Assembly: GCF_023734775.1 (NCBI RefSeq)
Contig: NZ_AP025732.1
Coordinates: 4,347,001-4,411,000 of the forward strand
Length of the DNA: 64,000 nucleotides
Source: Nostoc cf. commune SO-36
GTDB lineage: Bacteria; Cyanobacteriota; Cyanobacteriia; Cyanobacteriales; Nostocaceae
Direction of reading: 5' to 3'
Position 1 is the stretch's first letter. Every line of letters begins with the position of its first letter. The translations under genes were made by a program, and so were the position numbers. Shown in pieces: positions 1 through 9,769 of this stretch. Under the pieces are notes generated by a model. The model did no database searches. It was not told where the DNA came from and saw nothing but the letters and a program-made list of their open reading frames with translations.

Positions 1-257
1 TGAGGCTGGAAACAAGACTTATTTTAAAGAAGTTTTAGTTTAAGTTCCACCAATCCACATCTGTAACCCCCTGCTGGGCAAAATATCCGCATTAAAGGTG
101 GAATTACATGAGATGATGTTTCAAGAACTGTTGGAAAATCCAATTTAAATTTTGCACCTATCCCTTTATAGATCAAAGAACTTATTCTTTGGCTTGTAGC
201 AAATAAAGATTCTGTTCGTTGTAAATTTCAATATTTTTTGATCCGGGAGGCTCCTAA

Positions 258-906
258 ATGACACTGCGATCATATAGTCGGGTGTGTCTTGTTCCATTAG
301 TTTTCTCTTTACTCGGCGTGGGTGCGAGTACAGCAAAAGCGATCGCTCAAACTACTTTTCCATTTGAGGTAGTATATGAGTACAGAAGTTACTCTGACAC
401 CTATCCCATCAACCGACGTATCAAAAGCATTTGTCTCAGGCTTTAATCCTGATGCTGAGTATGGTTTAACTAACTTTTCAAGTATCGACAATTACAGCAG
501 GGTTGACCCCGATACTGGAAACCTTGTATTCGTTCAAGATCCAGCAATATTTGGTTTGCAAGGCTTACCAATCGGCAGAGACGAGTTTTTTGGTAGTGGT
601 GATGATAAATTATTTGGCAGGAGTAGCGCTACTGCCTCATTTGACTTTATCAACCGCCAATTAGTAGGTTCTGGTAATATCACTATCAATGGTGGTACAG
701 GCAACTTTAGCGGTGCTACAGGTATATTTAACTTTCGTGAAATTGAGTCACTCGATCAAGATCCAAATGCTCCCTTGAAAGGTCAAGCTTTTTTGAGTGG
801 TTCCTTCCAGACACCGAAGAAAGTTCCAGAACCAAGCACTAAGGCAACACTATTCGGTATGTGTGTAATTGGGATTGGTTTGATGGCAGGTAAACGTTAC
901 TTTTGA
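258..906 (+). CDS. PEP-CTERM sorting-domain protein, frameshifted
   Basis: Exported protein of unknown function, about 215 residues once one frameshift is repaired. The ATG at 258 follows a good ribosome site (GGGAGG at 246-251). Residues 1-29 form a signal peptide ending near AKAIA. The body continues one frame over (from about 382 to 906) and ends in a PEP-CTERM tail: VPEPS, a hydrophobic segment (FGMCVIGIGLMAG), then KRYF. Removing one T near 382 joins the frames as VVYETEVTLTP. The tail is the known signal for exosortase-type sorting. Function beyond export is not visible. Either an assembly error or a real null allele. Confidence 0.7.
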
Positions 907-963
907 GCTACTGGGTAAATTATGGCATTCTTGAAGAATTTAGCCATTCTGAATACAGTAATG

Positions 964-999
964 AGAATCAACGCCGAGTGAAGTCGAGGCGTTGATTCT
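964..999. terminator. Hairpin between convergent genes
   Basis: AGAATCAACGCC and GGCGTTGATTCT form a 12-bp stem with a 12-base loop. It sits between the 3' ends of the PEP-CTERM gene (+) and the gene at 1062 (-), so it may end both transcripts, although no long T-run follows. Confidence 0.45.
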
Positions 1000-1061
1000 G
1001 AGCGTAGTGTCTCGTAGAGAAGGGTCAATACAGTGGGAGCAGAAATGTTGGGTTGGGAAAA

Positions 1062-1436
1062 TTACTTTTTCGGTTGACCCTTTTCCAAAGCTTGTTGTAC
1101 TAGCTCATCAGTGACATTACCTACACCCTCAGTCTTAGAATTCCCAACTTCTTTTGCTAATTCTAAATAATCATCAGGATTACCAGTTGATTGTGCTTGA
1201 ATTTTTGTCTCTTGTGGCTTAGAGGCTTGATAATTAGGTGCAGTGGCTGCTTCGGCTGCTGCTGCTCCTTCACTTGTGCGATCAACATCACTCACGCTGA
1301 ATTGCTGTGCTGTTGCATAATCAGCATCAAAATCGACCTTTGGCGCTTTTTCCTCACCACTAGCTATGCTTTCGGCAGCTAATTGTGCATCATGGGTGGG
1401 AGCTTCATTTAAATTGGGCTTTACTTCATCGGGCAT
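1062..1436 (-). CDS. Hypothetical acidic, low-complexity protein
   Basis: 124 residues, rich in Ala, Glu, Gln and Asp, with no membrane segment, signal or cysteine. It looks largely disordered (AAAAEAATAP) with a short possibly helical C-terminus (DYLELAKEVGNS, VTDELVQQALEKGQ). No family recognised. The coding frame is plausible: the ATG at 1436 is followed by sensible composition and the gene stands alone. Confidence 0.55.
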   Translation of the reverse strand: MPDEVKPNLNEAPTHDAQLAAESIASGEEKAPKVDFDADYATAQQFSVSDVDRTSEGAAAAEAATAPNYQASKPQETKIQAQSTGNPDDYLELAKEVGNSKTEGVGNVTDELVQQALEKGQPKK

Positions 1437-1658
1437 AATTAAAACCTTAAGTAAATTTTTTATTGCTTACTTAAGCGATATTAGCAAAGCAATTCGCCAA
1501 TTTCTTGCTTCTTAAGGAGTGACTTTACCTCTATTAAAAGGTAGATAAAAGCTGTAATTTTTAATTAATTTAAATCATTCTATTGATACTAGAATCTGGT
1601 TCTCAAACTTTGGTACGACTTAGTTTGGCCTGTTAAATTCCCTTGGAGATAAATAATA

Positions 1659-2189
1659 ATGACTGCAAGTTATGACAAAACTATTTCTCAAGCCCAAAGC
1701 AATGAAACTCAAAATTTGGTGGATGCGTTTAACGCCTTAGATACCGATGCCAAATTAGCTTGGTTTTATTTTGTTTATAAAAAAATGGGTGATTCTGTGA
1801 CGCCAGCTGTTCCGACTGCGGCTGAACCAGAATTAGCACCAATTTTGCTAGGAGATTATTTTGAATTATCTGATGATGAGCAACTAGCAATTATGCGGGA
1901 TATTGTTAACCGCAAAGATACGGAGTATTCTCGCGCTTATGGGTCGATCAAAGAAAACAACCAGCTGTTGGTTTGGTATGCTTGGGCGGTAGCTATGGGA
2001 AATCAAGTGGTTGGGATGCCAGCTAACTACGAGCCAAGTAAGGAAATTAATGATCTACTTTCCCAAACTGAAGGGCTAGATTTTGAAGAGCAAATTTCAA
2101 TATTTCGGACAATAGCTGGTGAATTGGGTTACACCGATGTCAAGCCGATCGCAACGCAAGCAGAAACTGGAAAAACGTCAAGTTTGTAA
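1659..2189 (+). CDS. Helical carotenoid protein (OCP N-terminal domain homologue)
   Basis: 176-residue all-helical protein matching the N-terminal carotenoid-binding domain of the orange carotenoid protein over its whole length. Visible family features are AWFYFVYKKMGDSVTPA near residue 34, a second helical repeat with SRAYG near 91, and LLVWYAWAVAMG followed by PANYEPS near 105-125. The C-terminal light-sensing domain of full OCP is absent, so this is a stand-alone HCP. The family quenches singlet oxygen or phycobilisome excitation. ATG at 1659 is preceded by GGAGA. Transcribed alone. Confidence 0.88.
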   Translation: MTASYDKTISQAQSNETQNLVDAFNALDTDAKLAWFYFVYKKMGDSVTPAVPTAAEPELAPILLGDYFELSDDEQLAIMRDIVNRKDTEYSRAYGSIKENNQLLVWYAWAVAMGNQVVGMPANYEPSKEINDLLSQTEGLDFEEQISIFRTIAGELGYTDVKPIATQAETGKTSSL

Positions 2190-2248
2190 TCAGCCTTGGC
2201 GACTTCGAGTCGCCGCTATACAAATGTTTGCATAGCCTCCCGCAGGCA

Positions 2249-2266
2249 AGTCCGCGAATGCGGACT
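2249..2266. terminator. Hairpin between convergent genes
   Basis: AGTCCGC-GAAT-GCGGACT is a perfect 7-bp stem between the 3' ends of the carotenoid protein gene (+) and the ABC ATPase (-). It is followed on the plus strand by TTAATT. It may act as a two-way terminator and belongs to a repeat-like block (2229-2266). Confidence 0.4.
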
Positions 2267-2270
2267 TTAA

Positions 2271-3036
2271 TTATGAGAAAGCTAACTGACTCAAGTCATC
2301 TGGGGTTAAATTTGAGTGTACTACTTGACCATCACGGAACCAAAGGATGCGCTCGGTTTGACGAGCAACTTCTGGTTCATGTGTCACCATAACAACGGTA
2401 ATTCCACTATCATTAAGTTGGCCGAAAATATCTAAGACTTCTTGGGTTGTGCGCGAATCAAGTGCGCCTGTGGGTTCATCGGCTAGTAATACTACGGGAT
2501 CATTGACGAATCGCCCGAGCGATCGCTACTCTTTGTTGTTGTCCACCAGATAGTTGAGTTGGTTTGTTATTGAGGCGATTGGCTAAACCTACTCGTGTCA
2601 GTGCTACTGTTGCGCGATCGCTTCTTTCTTTTGGACTCACGCTAGCATACACCATTGGCAGCATCACATTTTCTAATGCTGTTAGTTGGGGCAATAAATG
2701 GAATTGTTGAAAGACAAACCCCAGCTTTTTATTACGAATGTGTGCCAAATTTGTATCATTCATTTGGGCCACATCGAGATTATCTAGATAATAGTGTCCA
2801 GAAGTCGGGCGATCTAAACAGCCGATAATATTCATGGCTGTAGATTTACCAGAACCAGAAGGCCCCATAATTGAACAATATTCGCCCTCGTGGATAGTCA
2901 AATTCACATCACTTAGCGCTCGAACTTCAGTTTCGCCACTGCCATATATTTTAAAAATATTTTCCAAACGAATAATTGTTGATTTCGGGATGGGATTGGG
3001 AACTGGAGAATCGGTAATTGAAATAGTATTTGCCAT
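2271..3036 (-). CDS. ABC transporter ATP-binding protein, MacB/LolD/DevA type, frameshifted
   Basis: ATPase of the MacB/LolD/DevA class that energises tripartite export or lipoprotein release. Walker A GPSGSGKST, Q-loop FVFQQFHLLPQ and signature LSGGQQQRVAIARAI are in the first frame. Walker B LLADEPTGALD and the switch His (VMVTHEP) follow in a second frame. An extra base near 2502 (ATTCGTCAAT instead of ATTGTCAAT) causes a premature stop directly after the signature. Repaired length is about 254 residues, normal for the family. No membrane-fusion or permease gene is adjacent, so the partner is unknown. Confidence 0.8.
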
Positions 3037-3151
3037 AAGTATTTAGTTGTTAGTTGGTAGAAAGGCAATTATTGCGATCGCCATAACACTCCTTACGCAA
3101 TGTGCAACTTTCTTTTAAACCTTAGAATAAATTGCACATCGCCTTACCTGA

Positions 3152-3658
3152 CTATCGACAACCCAAACTATCTCGCGTTGACATACCCGTAACCGGATTT
3201 ACCCCATCAGCTCTTTCACACAATAGTGACACCTGATAACGATCAATTAAAGCGTCTGTAAAATCAGCGCCTGTAATTTCGGCATCATAAAAACGGCTGC
3301 GAGTCAAAGTTGCTTCTGTAAGAATTGCATTTCTCAGGTTAGCACCATCCATAGTCACGCGATCTACTAAAGCGCCACTCAAGTTTGCGCCTTCCAGGTT
3401 TGCCTTTAATAAAACTCCTTTAGTCAAAATTGCGTTGGTTAAATTCGCCCCTTGGAAATTCGTCCCCCGCATTTCTGCTGCTACAAAAGTCACACCTGCC
3501 AAATCAGTATGAGAAAAGTCACGATTTTCTAAATTTATATTGTTGTAATTAATTGTGTTTATTTGAGCAAAAGCTGGTTTGGGGTTAAGTATTATCCACC
3601 CAAATGCTAGTAGCAAAATCACGATTAAACCAAAAAAGCGCAGTAAAATCTTTTTCAT
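3152..3658 (-). CDS. Pentapeptide-repeat protein, exported
   Basis: About 168 residues. An N-terminal signal peptide ([20 protein letters not shown], cleavage after AFA) is followed by tandem A(D/N)LxX pentapeptides from residue about 45 to 140 ([30 protein letters not shown]). These form a right-handed beta-helix. The C-terminus has two cysteines (SLLCERADG and SLGCR). The pattern resembles lumenal pentapeptide proteins of cyanobacteria and plastids. The ATG at 3658 was chosen because the in-frame ATG at 3676 lies at the edge of an intergenic heptamer repeat. Confidence 0.75.
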   Translation of the reverse strand: MKKILLRFFGLIVILLLAFGWIILNPKPAFAQINTINYNNINLENRDFSHTDLAGVTFVAAEMRGTNFQGANLTNAILTKGVLLKANLEGANLSGALVDRVTMDGANLRNAILTEATLTRSRFYDAEITGADFTDALIDRYQVSLLCERADGVNPVTGMSTRDSLGCR

Positions 3659-3692
3659 AACTTTATTATTTGTCATTAGTCCTTTGTCATTT

Positions 3693-3718
3693 AACCAATG
3701 ACTAATGACTAATGACTC
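3693..3718. repeat. Heptameric short tandem repeat (AATGACT)
   Basis: Three to four copies of a 7-base unit (CAATGACTAATGACTAATGA) between two minus-strand genes. It is typical of the short tandemly repeated repetitive sequences of heterocystous cyanobacteria. Confidence 0.7.
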
Positions 3719-3722
3719 TTAC

Positions 3723-5261
3723 CTATTTCCAATCTTTACCAATGCGAATTGTCAGATCAGATTCTAAATCACCAATTGCCGCTACCTCAATTTGACCCAA
3801 GCCTAAGACTTTTTGCAAATCAACTCCCACTCGTCGGTTGCCTTTTTGGACAACAATCTGAGTTTGACGTTGGGTATCTGGCCAATCAGGCACTTTGTAA
3901 ATATTAGTAAAGCCTTTCTGTTTCAGATAAGCAATAACTTTTTCAGTTAGCTGAGGTTGATTGGAAGCATTTTGAATAGCAATTTTGAGGTTAGGAACCT
4001 GACGCATATCTGGTTTTAGACCAGGTACATTTACCCCAACATAATCATTCAACAGGCTCTGTTGTCCAGTCATATTCAGCCAATAGCTATCAGGATCTTT
4101 GCTAAAACGGCTAAATGTACCAGGCAACACGGTCATTTGGAAATTATCCCGATCGAGGTTGAGACCGAAGTTTACCAACGCCATCATTTCTTCCATCTTC
4201 AGGTTGGTATCAAAGTATTTTCGCATTAAGCGAGTTAATTGAGGCAACCTGGGTAAGACAGTAGGACTATTTAAGCGTTGCAGCAGGGCTGCTATGAGTG
4301 CTTGCTGACGCTGCACTCTCGGCAAATCTCCCAAACCTGGTTCACGGAATCGAACAAACTGTTCTGCTTGTTCGCCGTTGAGGGTTTGCCAGCCACTGAC
4401 TAAATTAATCGACAATCGACTGCTGGAGTCTTTATATGCCATTGATTGGGGAACAAAGACCTCAACTCCGCCTAACTGATCGACTAACTGCCGTAAGCCA
4501 CTAGTAGAAATGCGGATATAACGATCGATTGGGGCATTGTTTAAGGTACGACTAACTACCCGTGCTGCCAAAACTGGGCCGCCTTGGGCATTGGCATCAG
4601 ATACCTTAGTTAATCCCTTTTCTCCCTTTTCGGGGATAGCGATCATTGTATCTCTGGGAATCGAAAGCACTCGTACAGATTTTTCACTAGGGTTAAGCCG
4701 TACCAGCAGCATGGAATCGCTTTTTCCAGCAAAGCTTTCTGGTGAACCATCAACCGTACCATTGACTGGTTCAATCCCCATAATTAAAATATTCATCGGT
4801 CGTGAAAGCTGGTACTGGGAGAGTTTGCTCCATAACTCCCCTGGTAATGGTATTTTTACGTCGTCTTTACCAGTAGTTCCTAAATCTTCATCTGTTCGAT
4901 CTAGATTGCTCCACAAAGGAGTCCACAACGCTAACGTTGATACTAGCAACCCAGATAATATAACGCCGATGACAACCGTCATGATCCACAACAGCCATCG
5001 AGGCATGGTCAAGCCCAGTCTCTCATAAAGCTGATTGGGAATTGCGCCTACTGATTCGACGACACTACGGTTTGGATTCGCTGGCTGGTTTAGTTCGACA
5101 TCCTCCTCCTCTGAGTCGGCTACTACTGGTGCAGGCGTTACTTGATTTTCTGTTCGTTGAAGTTGCTGCGATCGCACCTCAGTTTGAAATTCTACTTGTT
5201 GAGATGTCACCGGATTTTCCGACCATTCGACTTGTTTTATCACAATTATCTCCCCACTCAA
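3723..5261 (-). CDS. LytR-CpsA-Psr (LCP) family protein with LytR_C domain
   Basis: 512 residues. A cytoplasmic Glu/Gln-rich N-terminus comes first, then one membrane segment at about 91-115 (LLWIMTVVIGVILSGLLVS). The LCP catalytic domain is at about 150-330 (NILIMGIEP, SDSMLLVRLNP, LSIPRDTMI, ending RVQRQQALI). A LytR_C domain follows at about 405-490. LCP enzymes transfer lipid-linked glycans onto peptidoglycan or other acceptors outside the membrane. It is divergent from a mannose-1-phosphate guanylyltransferase gene, which fits an envelope-polysaccharide role, but the acceptor is not known. Confidence 0.85.
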   Translation of the reverse strand: MSGEIIVIKQVEWSENPVTSQQVEFQTEVRSQQLQRTENQVTPAPVVADSEEEDVELNQPANPNRSVVESVGAIPNQLYERLGLTMPRWLLWIMTVVIGVILSGLLVSTLALWTPLWSNLDRTDEDLGTTGKDDVKIPLPGELWSKLSQYQLSRPMNILIMGIEPVNGTVDGSPESFAGKSDSMLLVRLNPSEKSVRVLSIPRDTMIAIPEKGEKGLTKVSDANAQGGPVLAARVVSRTLNNAPIDRYIRISTSGLRQLVDQLGGVEVFVPQSMAYKDSSSRLSINLVSGWQTLNGEQAEQFVRFREPGLGDLPRVQRQQALIAALLQRLNSPTVLPRLPQLTRLMRKYFDTNLKMEEMMALVNFGLNLDRDNFQMTVLPGTFSRFSKDPDSYWLNMTGQQSLLNDYVGVNVPGLKPDMRQVPNLKIAIQNASNQPQLTEKVIAYLKQKGFTNIYKVPDWPDTQRQTQIVVQKGNRRVGVDLQKVLGLGQIEVAAIGDLESDLTIRIGKDWK

Positions 5262-5346
5262 CCACTCCCTAAAAGTATGTTAATCCAAGCTACAAATATT
5301 GCCAGTGGAAAAGCTCACTGTAAACTTGTAATGTTCTTCGGTAGGC

Positions 5347-6426
5347 GTGTATGACAACATGAATACTTTATTGTTCCCCGTGATCCTTGCTGGTGGTAAA
5401 GGTGAACGTTTTTGGCCCCTGAGCCGCAAAGACCGACCCAAGCAATTTTTAAGTCTTGATGGTAGCTCTAGAAGTTTATTACAAGCAACCGCCGATCGAT
5501 TAATAGAACTCGGTGGCGGCGGGTGGGATTCCTTGTGGGTAATTACTTCTAGTCAGATAGCTGAAGGGGTAAGACAACAATTACCTGATCTACCAGTTGA
5601 AAACTTGCTGATTGAGTCAGAAGGCAGAGACACTGCCGCAGCCGTTGCTTGGACAAGTTTAGAAATCAAACAGCGCTATGGAGAAGACGCTGTTATTGGC
5701 TTTTTCCCTGCTGACCACTGGATCGCTGACCAAGAGGCGTTTGCACACACATTAAGGGCGGCTACGCAACTAGCAGCAAGCACAGCAGCGATCGTTACAC
5801 TGGGGATCAAGCCTACTTTTCCATCAACCGGTTACGGCTACATTGAACAAGGTGAAAAAATAGGTAGCTTTAATGAGTTGCCAGCTTATCACGTTAACCG
5901 TTTTACTGAAAAGCCTAACCGGGAAACGGCAGAAACTTTTTTATCTACGGGACGTTTTAGCTGGAATAGTGGAATGTTCGTTTTTCGGGCAGGGGTTGTT
6001 CTCAAAGAACTACATACCCATGCACCAGAAATTATCGAACCTTTAGAACAACATGGCCCTGATATCTATCCCCAGTTGCCTAAGAAGAGTATAGACTATG
6101 CGCTAATGGAAAAGACAACTCTAGCATACGTTTTGCCAGTTGATTTTGGTTGGGATGATTTGGGAGATTGGAATGCGATCGAACGCCTACTCAAAACAGA
6201 AGAGAATCCCAATGTGGAACTTGGTACGCACGTAGGGCTAGATACGCAGGGGGCGATTATTTACGCCTCAAATCCAGAGGATGTAGTTGTTACAATTGGT
6301 TTAGAGGACGTGGTGATTGTGCGCGATCGCAATGTCACCCTCGTTGTTAAAAAAGAACGTACCCAGGAAATCAAGCAGATCCTCAAAATTCTCCAAAGCG
6401 ATTCCCGATTTACTGACCTGCTATAA
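5347..6426 (+). CDS. manC: Mannose-1-phosphate guanylyltransferase
   Basis: 359 residues. Makes GDP-mannose from mannose-1-phosphate and GTP for glycan synthesis. The nucleotidyltransferase signature LAGGKGERFWPLSRKDRPKQ is at residues 14-33. Further family motifs are EGRDTAAA, FPADHWI, FTEKPNRETA and WNSGMFVF. It is the short single-domain form without the C-terminal phosphomannose isomerase half. GTG at 5347 and ATG at 5359 are both possible starts, and the latter gives the usual MNTLLFPVILAGG. 85 bp separate it from the divergent LCP gene. Confidence 0.85.
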   Translation: MYDNMNTLLFPVILAGGKGERFWPLSRKDRPKQFLSLDGSSRSLLQATADRLIELGGGGWDSLWVITSSQIAEGVRQQLPDLPVENLLIESEGRDTAAAVAWTSLEIKQRYGEDAVIGFFPADHWIADQEAFAHTLRAATQLAASTAAIVTLGIKPTFPSTGYGYIEQGEKIGSFNELPAYHVNRFTEKPNRETAETFLSTGRFSWNSGMFVFRAGVVLKELHTHAPEIIEPLEQHGPDIYPQLPKKSIDYALMEKTTLAYVLPVDFGWDDLGDWNAIERLLKTEENPNVELGTHVGLDTQGAIIYASNPEDVVVTIGLEDVVIVRDRNVTLVVKKERTQEIKQILKILQSDSRFTDLL

Positions 6427-6488
6427 AAGTTAAAACCCTTGGTAGAGGCGAAAAAGCCTATTTTCCCATTATAACTTGACTTTGGGAA

Positions 6489-6612
6489 TTGGGAATGGGG
6501 CATGGAGCATGGGGCATTGAGAAAATTCTTTCTTTGTCCACTTCATCTTTCTCATATCCCCATTCCAATGCCCAATGCCCAATCCCCAATCCCCAATCCC
6601 CAATTCCCTATT
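6489..6612. repeat. Low-complexity heptamer-based repeats
   Basis: The block is built from GGGGCAT/GGGAATG-like and CCCCAAT/GCCCAAT units, on opposite strands on its two sides. Similar filler lies at 17455-17600 and 31880-31990. No gene. Confidence 0.6.
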
Positions 6613-6619
6613 CCCCAAA

Positions 6620-8266
6620 ATGTTCCTCACCCAAACTGTTCCCCGTCAACGAGAAATTCTTGAAGTATTCCTTCGCAATGGCTGGGACTATATGCGAAGG
6701 TTACTTACTGGTGGCAAAGCTGATGAACCCCAGCTACCTACACCTGCGGTTTTAAAAAATATCTTGGTAGATTTGGGGCCAGTTTACGTCAAACTTGGTC
6801 AGCTACTTTCTACCCGTCCCGATTTACTAAACGCCGCCTATATTGAGGAACTATCAACTTTACAAGACGAAGTACCGCCAGTACCTTGGTCAGAGATAGA
6901 AATAATCCTTCGCAAAGAATTAAAACGCCCACTAGCAGAAACCTTCAAGACAGTTAACCCGATCCCAGTAGCGGCGGGATCAATTGCTCAGACACATCGC
7001 GCTACATTAGCAGATGGTCGAGAAGTTGCTCTGAAAGTGCAACGTCCGGGAATCGATCTGACTATTGCCCAAGATATTGCTTTAATTCAAGGTATTGCGG
7101 ATTTAGTGGCGCGGACTGAGTTTGGACAAACCTATGAAATCAAATCCATCGCCGAAGAATTTACCAAAGCTCTAGAAGCCGAGTTAGATTTTACACGGGA
7201 AGCGGGTTTTACAGACCAACTGCGGCGTAACTTATCTAAAAGTCGCTGGTTTGATCCCACGCAAATAGTGGTTGCGGAAATTAACTGGGAATTGACCACA
7301 GAGAAATTACTGGTAATGGAATGGCTGGATGGGGTGCCGTTCTTGTCGGCGGATTTGGATAATGACCCCAATGTTAAAGACCCTGCCCTCAAGCGTAAAG
7401 AAATAACTACTTTGTTATTTCGGGTATTTTTCCAACAACTATATATTGATGGCTTTTTTCACGCCGATCCCCATCCAGGAAACTTGTTTTATCTCAAAGA
7501 TAGTCGTGTCGCCCTCTTAGACTGTGGCATGGTGGGAAGACTTGATCCCCGGACACAGCAGATATTAACAGAGATGTTGTTAGCGATCGTTGATTTAGAT
7601 GCTCAAAGATGCGCTCAATTAACTTTGCAGCTATCAGATTCTGCTCAACCAGTAATTTTATCACGGTTAGAAAATGATTACGATCGCATGTTGCGAAAGT
7701 ATCACAATGTCAGCTTGACGCAAATAAACTTCAGTCAGATAATTTATGAAGTTTTACAAGTTGCCCGTAACAATAAAATTAGATTACCTAGCAATATGGG
7801 TCTGTATGCCAAAACCCTAGCGAATTTAGAGGGTGTAGCGCGGACATTTAACCCGGATCTTAACTTTTTTGATGAAGTTAAACCATTAATTACAGACTTG
7901 TTTCGTCGGCAGTTACTAGGCGATAATCCAGTGCGATCGCTATTACGGACAGCTTTAGATATTAAAAGTCTGTCTCTCCAATCTCCTCGCCAAATTGAAC
8001 TGTTATTAGACCGAGTTACCTCAGAAACTTTACAGTGGAATCTATCGCTGCGGGGGTTAGATGGTGTGCGGCGCACTATGGATGATGCAGCTAACAGGCT
8101 ATCTTTTAGTATATTAGTGGGTTCGCTGATTATGGGTGCAGCAATTATTTCCACCAGAGCGCAGACAACACAGCTATCTTTTTTAAGTACGACCCTGTTT
8201 GCAGTTGCTAGTTTATTGGGTTTGTGGTTAATTGTTAGTACATTGCGATCGGGACGTTTACGGTAA
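6620..8266 (+). CDS. ABC1/AarF (UbiB) family atypical kinase
   Basis: 548 residues from the ATG at 6620. The longer frame from 6575 starts inside intergenic repeats and was rejected. ABC1K proteins are atypical kinases/ATPases linked to prenylquinone metabolism. Visible motifs are the KxGQ segment VKLGQLLSTRPDLL (about 55), ATP-binding Lys in ALKVQRPG, HADPHPGNLF and metal-binding LLDCGMVG (about 290-310). Two hydrophobic segments are at the C-terminus (FSILVGSLIMGAAIIS and TTLFAVASLLGLWLIV). Transcribed alone; a hairpin follows at 8346. Confidence 0.88.
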   Translation: MFLTQTVPRQREILEVFLRNGWDYMRRLLTGGKADEPQLPTPAVLKNILVDLGPVYVKLGQLLSTRPDLLNAAYIEELSTLQDEVPPVPWSEIEIILRKELKRPLAETFKTVNPIPVAAGSIAQTHRATLADGREVALKVQRPGIDLTIAQDIALIQGIADLVARTEFGQTYEIKSIAEEFTKALEAELDFTREAGFTDQLRRNLSKSRWFDPTQIVVAEINWELTTEKLLVMEWLDGVPFLSADLDNDPNVKDPALKRKEITTLLFRVFFQQLYIDGFFHADPHPGNLFYLKDSRVALLDCGMVGRLDPRTQQILTEMLLAIVDLDAQRCAQLTLQLSDSAQPVILSRLENDYDRMLRKYHNVSLTQINFSQIIYEVLQVARNNKIRLPSNMGLYAKTLANLEGVARTFNPDLNFFDEVKPLITDLFRRQLLGDNPVRSLLRTALDIKSLSLQSPRQIELLLDRVTSETLQWNLSLRGLDGVRRTMDDAANRLSFSILVGSLIMGAAIISTRAQTTQLSFLSTTLFAVASLLGLWLIVSTLRSGRLR

Positions 8267-8345
8267 AACCATTTGAGATTTTGGATTTTGGATTTTTGAT
8301 TAAAAAAAAATCTAAAATCTCAAAATAATAACAAGTTTATAATAG

Positions 8346-8385
8346 TAAGCGGCTCCAGCCCTTAAAATATGGCAAGAGCCGCTTA
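8346..8385. terminator. 10-bp-stem hairpin downstream of the UbiB gene
   Basis: TAAGCGGCTC and GAGCCGCTTA pair perfectly around a 20-base loop, 80 bp after the ABC1K stop. Possible terminator; the T-run is weak (TTATT). Confidence 0.45.
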
Positions 8386-8449
8386 TTATGAGCTAATTTA
8401 ATTAATTTTGCATTACAAAAGACATAGTTTAATTTATTCTTAACCACTC

Positions 8450-8577
8450 ATATCATGTCCGCTTAATTAGTTATTATTCCGAGCATCTATGCAAAAATCT
8501 TAAAACTCTCTTTTCCCCTGCTCACTGCCCCATAACCACTGCGGTCTTAATGATAAGTCTTTAACCGGACATGATAT
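8450..8577. repeat. Short inverted-repeat element, family E2, copy 1
   Basis: 128 bp bounded by ATATCATGTCCG and CGGACATGATAT. No coding capacity. The left 31 bases match the reverse complement of the right end of the copy at 38980-39108 almost base for base (CTTAATTAGTTATTATTCC versus GCTAATTAGTTATGATTCC). A lone end is at 49621-49650. Confidence 0.7.
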
Positions 8578-8712
8578 CACTTATCCCAATTCTGCCTAAT
8601 CTTGCACTTAATAATTACTCCTTATCTCTTGGTGTCCTTGGCAGTTCGTTTAATAATTAATTGCATCTTCATAGCGAATTAGTATTCAATTTGTGGTTCT
8701 AATATAAAAAAT

Positions 8713-9696
8713 ATGTCAATCATCATTGCTGAAAATCTGAGTAAATCTTATCCAGTAGCAGTTAAAAGTCCGGGTATTAAAGGTACAATAACCCACTTTT
8801 TTCGCCGTACCTACCGCTCAATTAAAGCAGTTCAGGATGTTTCCTTTGAAATTGCCCCTGGTGAAATAGTGGGGTTTTTAGGCCCAAATGGTGCTGGTAA
8901 AACTACCACACTTAAAATGCTCACAGGGTTGATTCACCCCTCTAGCGGTACTGTCAAAGTAGCGGGACAAGTTCCGTTTCAGCGTAAAGAAGCATTTTTG
9001 CAAAAAATTACCTTGGTGATGGGGCAAAAGCAGCAGCTAATTTGGGACTTACCAGCACTCGATTCTTTGAGAATTAATGCCGCTGTATACAACATCTCTG
9101 ATAAAGAGTTCCAACGGCGGGTAGGAGAATTAACAGAGATGCTTTCTCTAGAAGGCAAACTTACCCAACCAGTGCGGAAGCTATCTTTGGGTGAGCGAAT
9201 GAAGGCGGAATTATTAGCAGCACTTTTACACCGTCCCCATGTATTGTTTTTAGATGAACCGACGCTGGGATTGGATGTAAATGCTCAAGCAGCAGTGCGC
9301 GAGTTCTTACGCGACTACAATCAGCGTTATCAGGCTACAGTGCTGTTAACAAGTCATTACATGGCTGACATCACAGCTTTGTGTCAACGGGTACTGTTGA
9401 TTCACGAGGGAAGCCTGATGTATGACGGCAGCTTAGATGGACTGCTGGAACGTTTTGCTCCTTACCGAGAAGTCTACATAGAGTTAGCCCAACCTCTACC
9501 AATAGAAAAACTTATGACTTATGGTGATGTCAAACTCTTAGAAGGGCGAGCAGTGCGCTTTATGGTATCACGAGAGGCGCTCACCCGCACCGTATCCCAG
9601 ATTTTAGCGGATTTAGAGGTAATTGACTTAACAGTTACCGAGCCGCCCGTGGAAGAGGTAATTGGACGAGTTTTTCAGGCAGGTGTTGTGGAGTAG
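8713..9696 (+). CDS. ABC-2 type exporter, ATP-binding subunit
   Basis: 327 residues. Walker A GPNGAGKTT near 57, Q-loop VMGQKQQ, signature LSLGERMKAELLAALL, Walker B VLFLDEPTLGLD, and switch His in LTSHYMAD. A roughly 90-residue C-terminal extension is typical of ATPases that pair with DUF990-type (ABC-2) permeases. Its natural partner is the permease at 10524. An IS607-type element has separated the two genes. Substrate unknown. Confidence 0.85.
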   Translation: MSIIIAENLSKSYPVAVKSPGIKGTITHFFRRTYRSIKAVQDVSFEIAPGEIVGFLGPNGAGKTTTLKMLTGLIHPSSGTVKVAGQVPFQRKEAFLQKITLVMGQKQQLIWDLPALDSLRINAAVYNISDKEFQRRVGELTEMLSLEGKLTQPVRKLSLGERMKAELLAALLHRPHVLFLDEPTLGLDVNAQAAVREFLRDYNQRYQATVLLTSHYMADITALCQRVLLIHEGSLMYDGSLDGLLERFAPYREVYIELAQPLPIEKLMTYGDVKLLEGRAVRFMVSREALTRTVSQILADLEVIDLTVTEPPVEEVIGRVFQAGVVE

Positions 9697-9720
9697 AGAT
9701 GCGATTAATCGCGTCTCTAC
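9693..9720. repeat. Hairpin repeat overlapping the ATPase stop codon
   Basis: GTAGAGATGCGATTAATCGC followed by GTCTCTAC is a nearly perfect 28-base palindrome. It begins inside the stop codon of the ABC ATPase. A related GTAGAGAC...GTCTCTAC hairpin occurs at 54501-54530. It may terminate or attenuate transcription ahead of the insertion element. Confidence 0.5.
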
Positions 9721-9769
9721 AAGAGTGGAGAATTCTGGGTAATTTTTGTAGTAGGAAGGTAATTGATTA

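Larger units (their letters stand above)
8267..8712. other. Gene-free stretch with hairpin and short inverted-repeat element
   Basis: 446 bp without a gene. It holds a GATTTTGG/TTTTTGATT repeat just after the UbiB gene, a perfect 10-bp hairpin (8346-8385) and the 128-bp element at 8450-8577. Confidence 0.6.

Noticed and set aside
1..257. Gene remnant at the left edge of the window
   Set aside because: No frame with recognisable homology or start; left unassigned.
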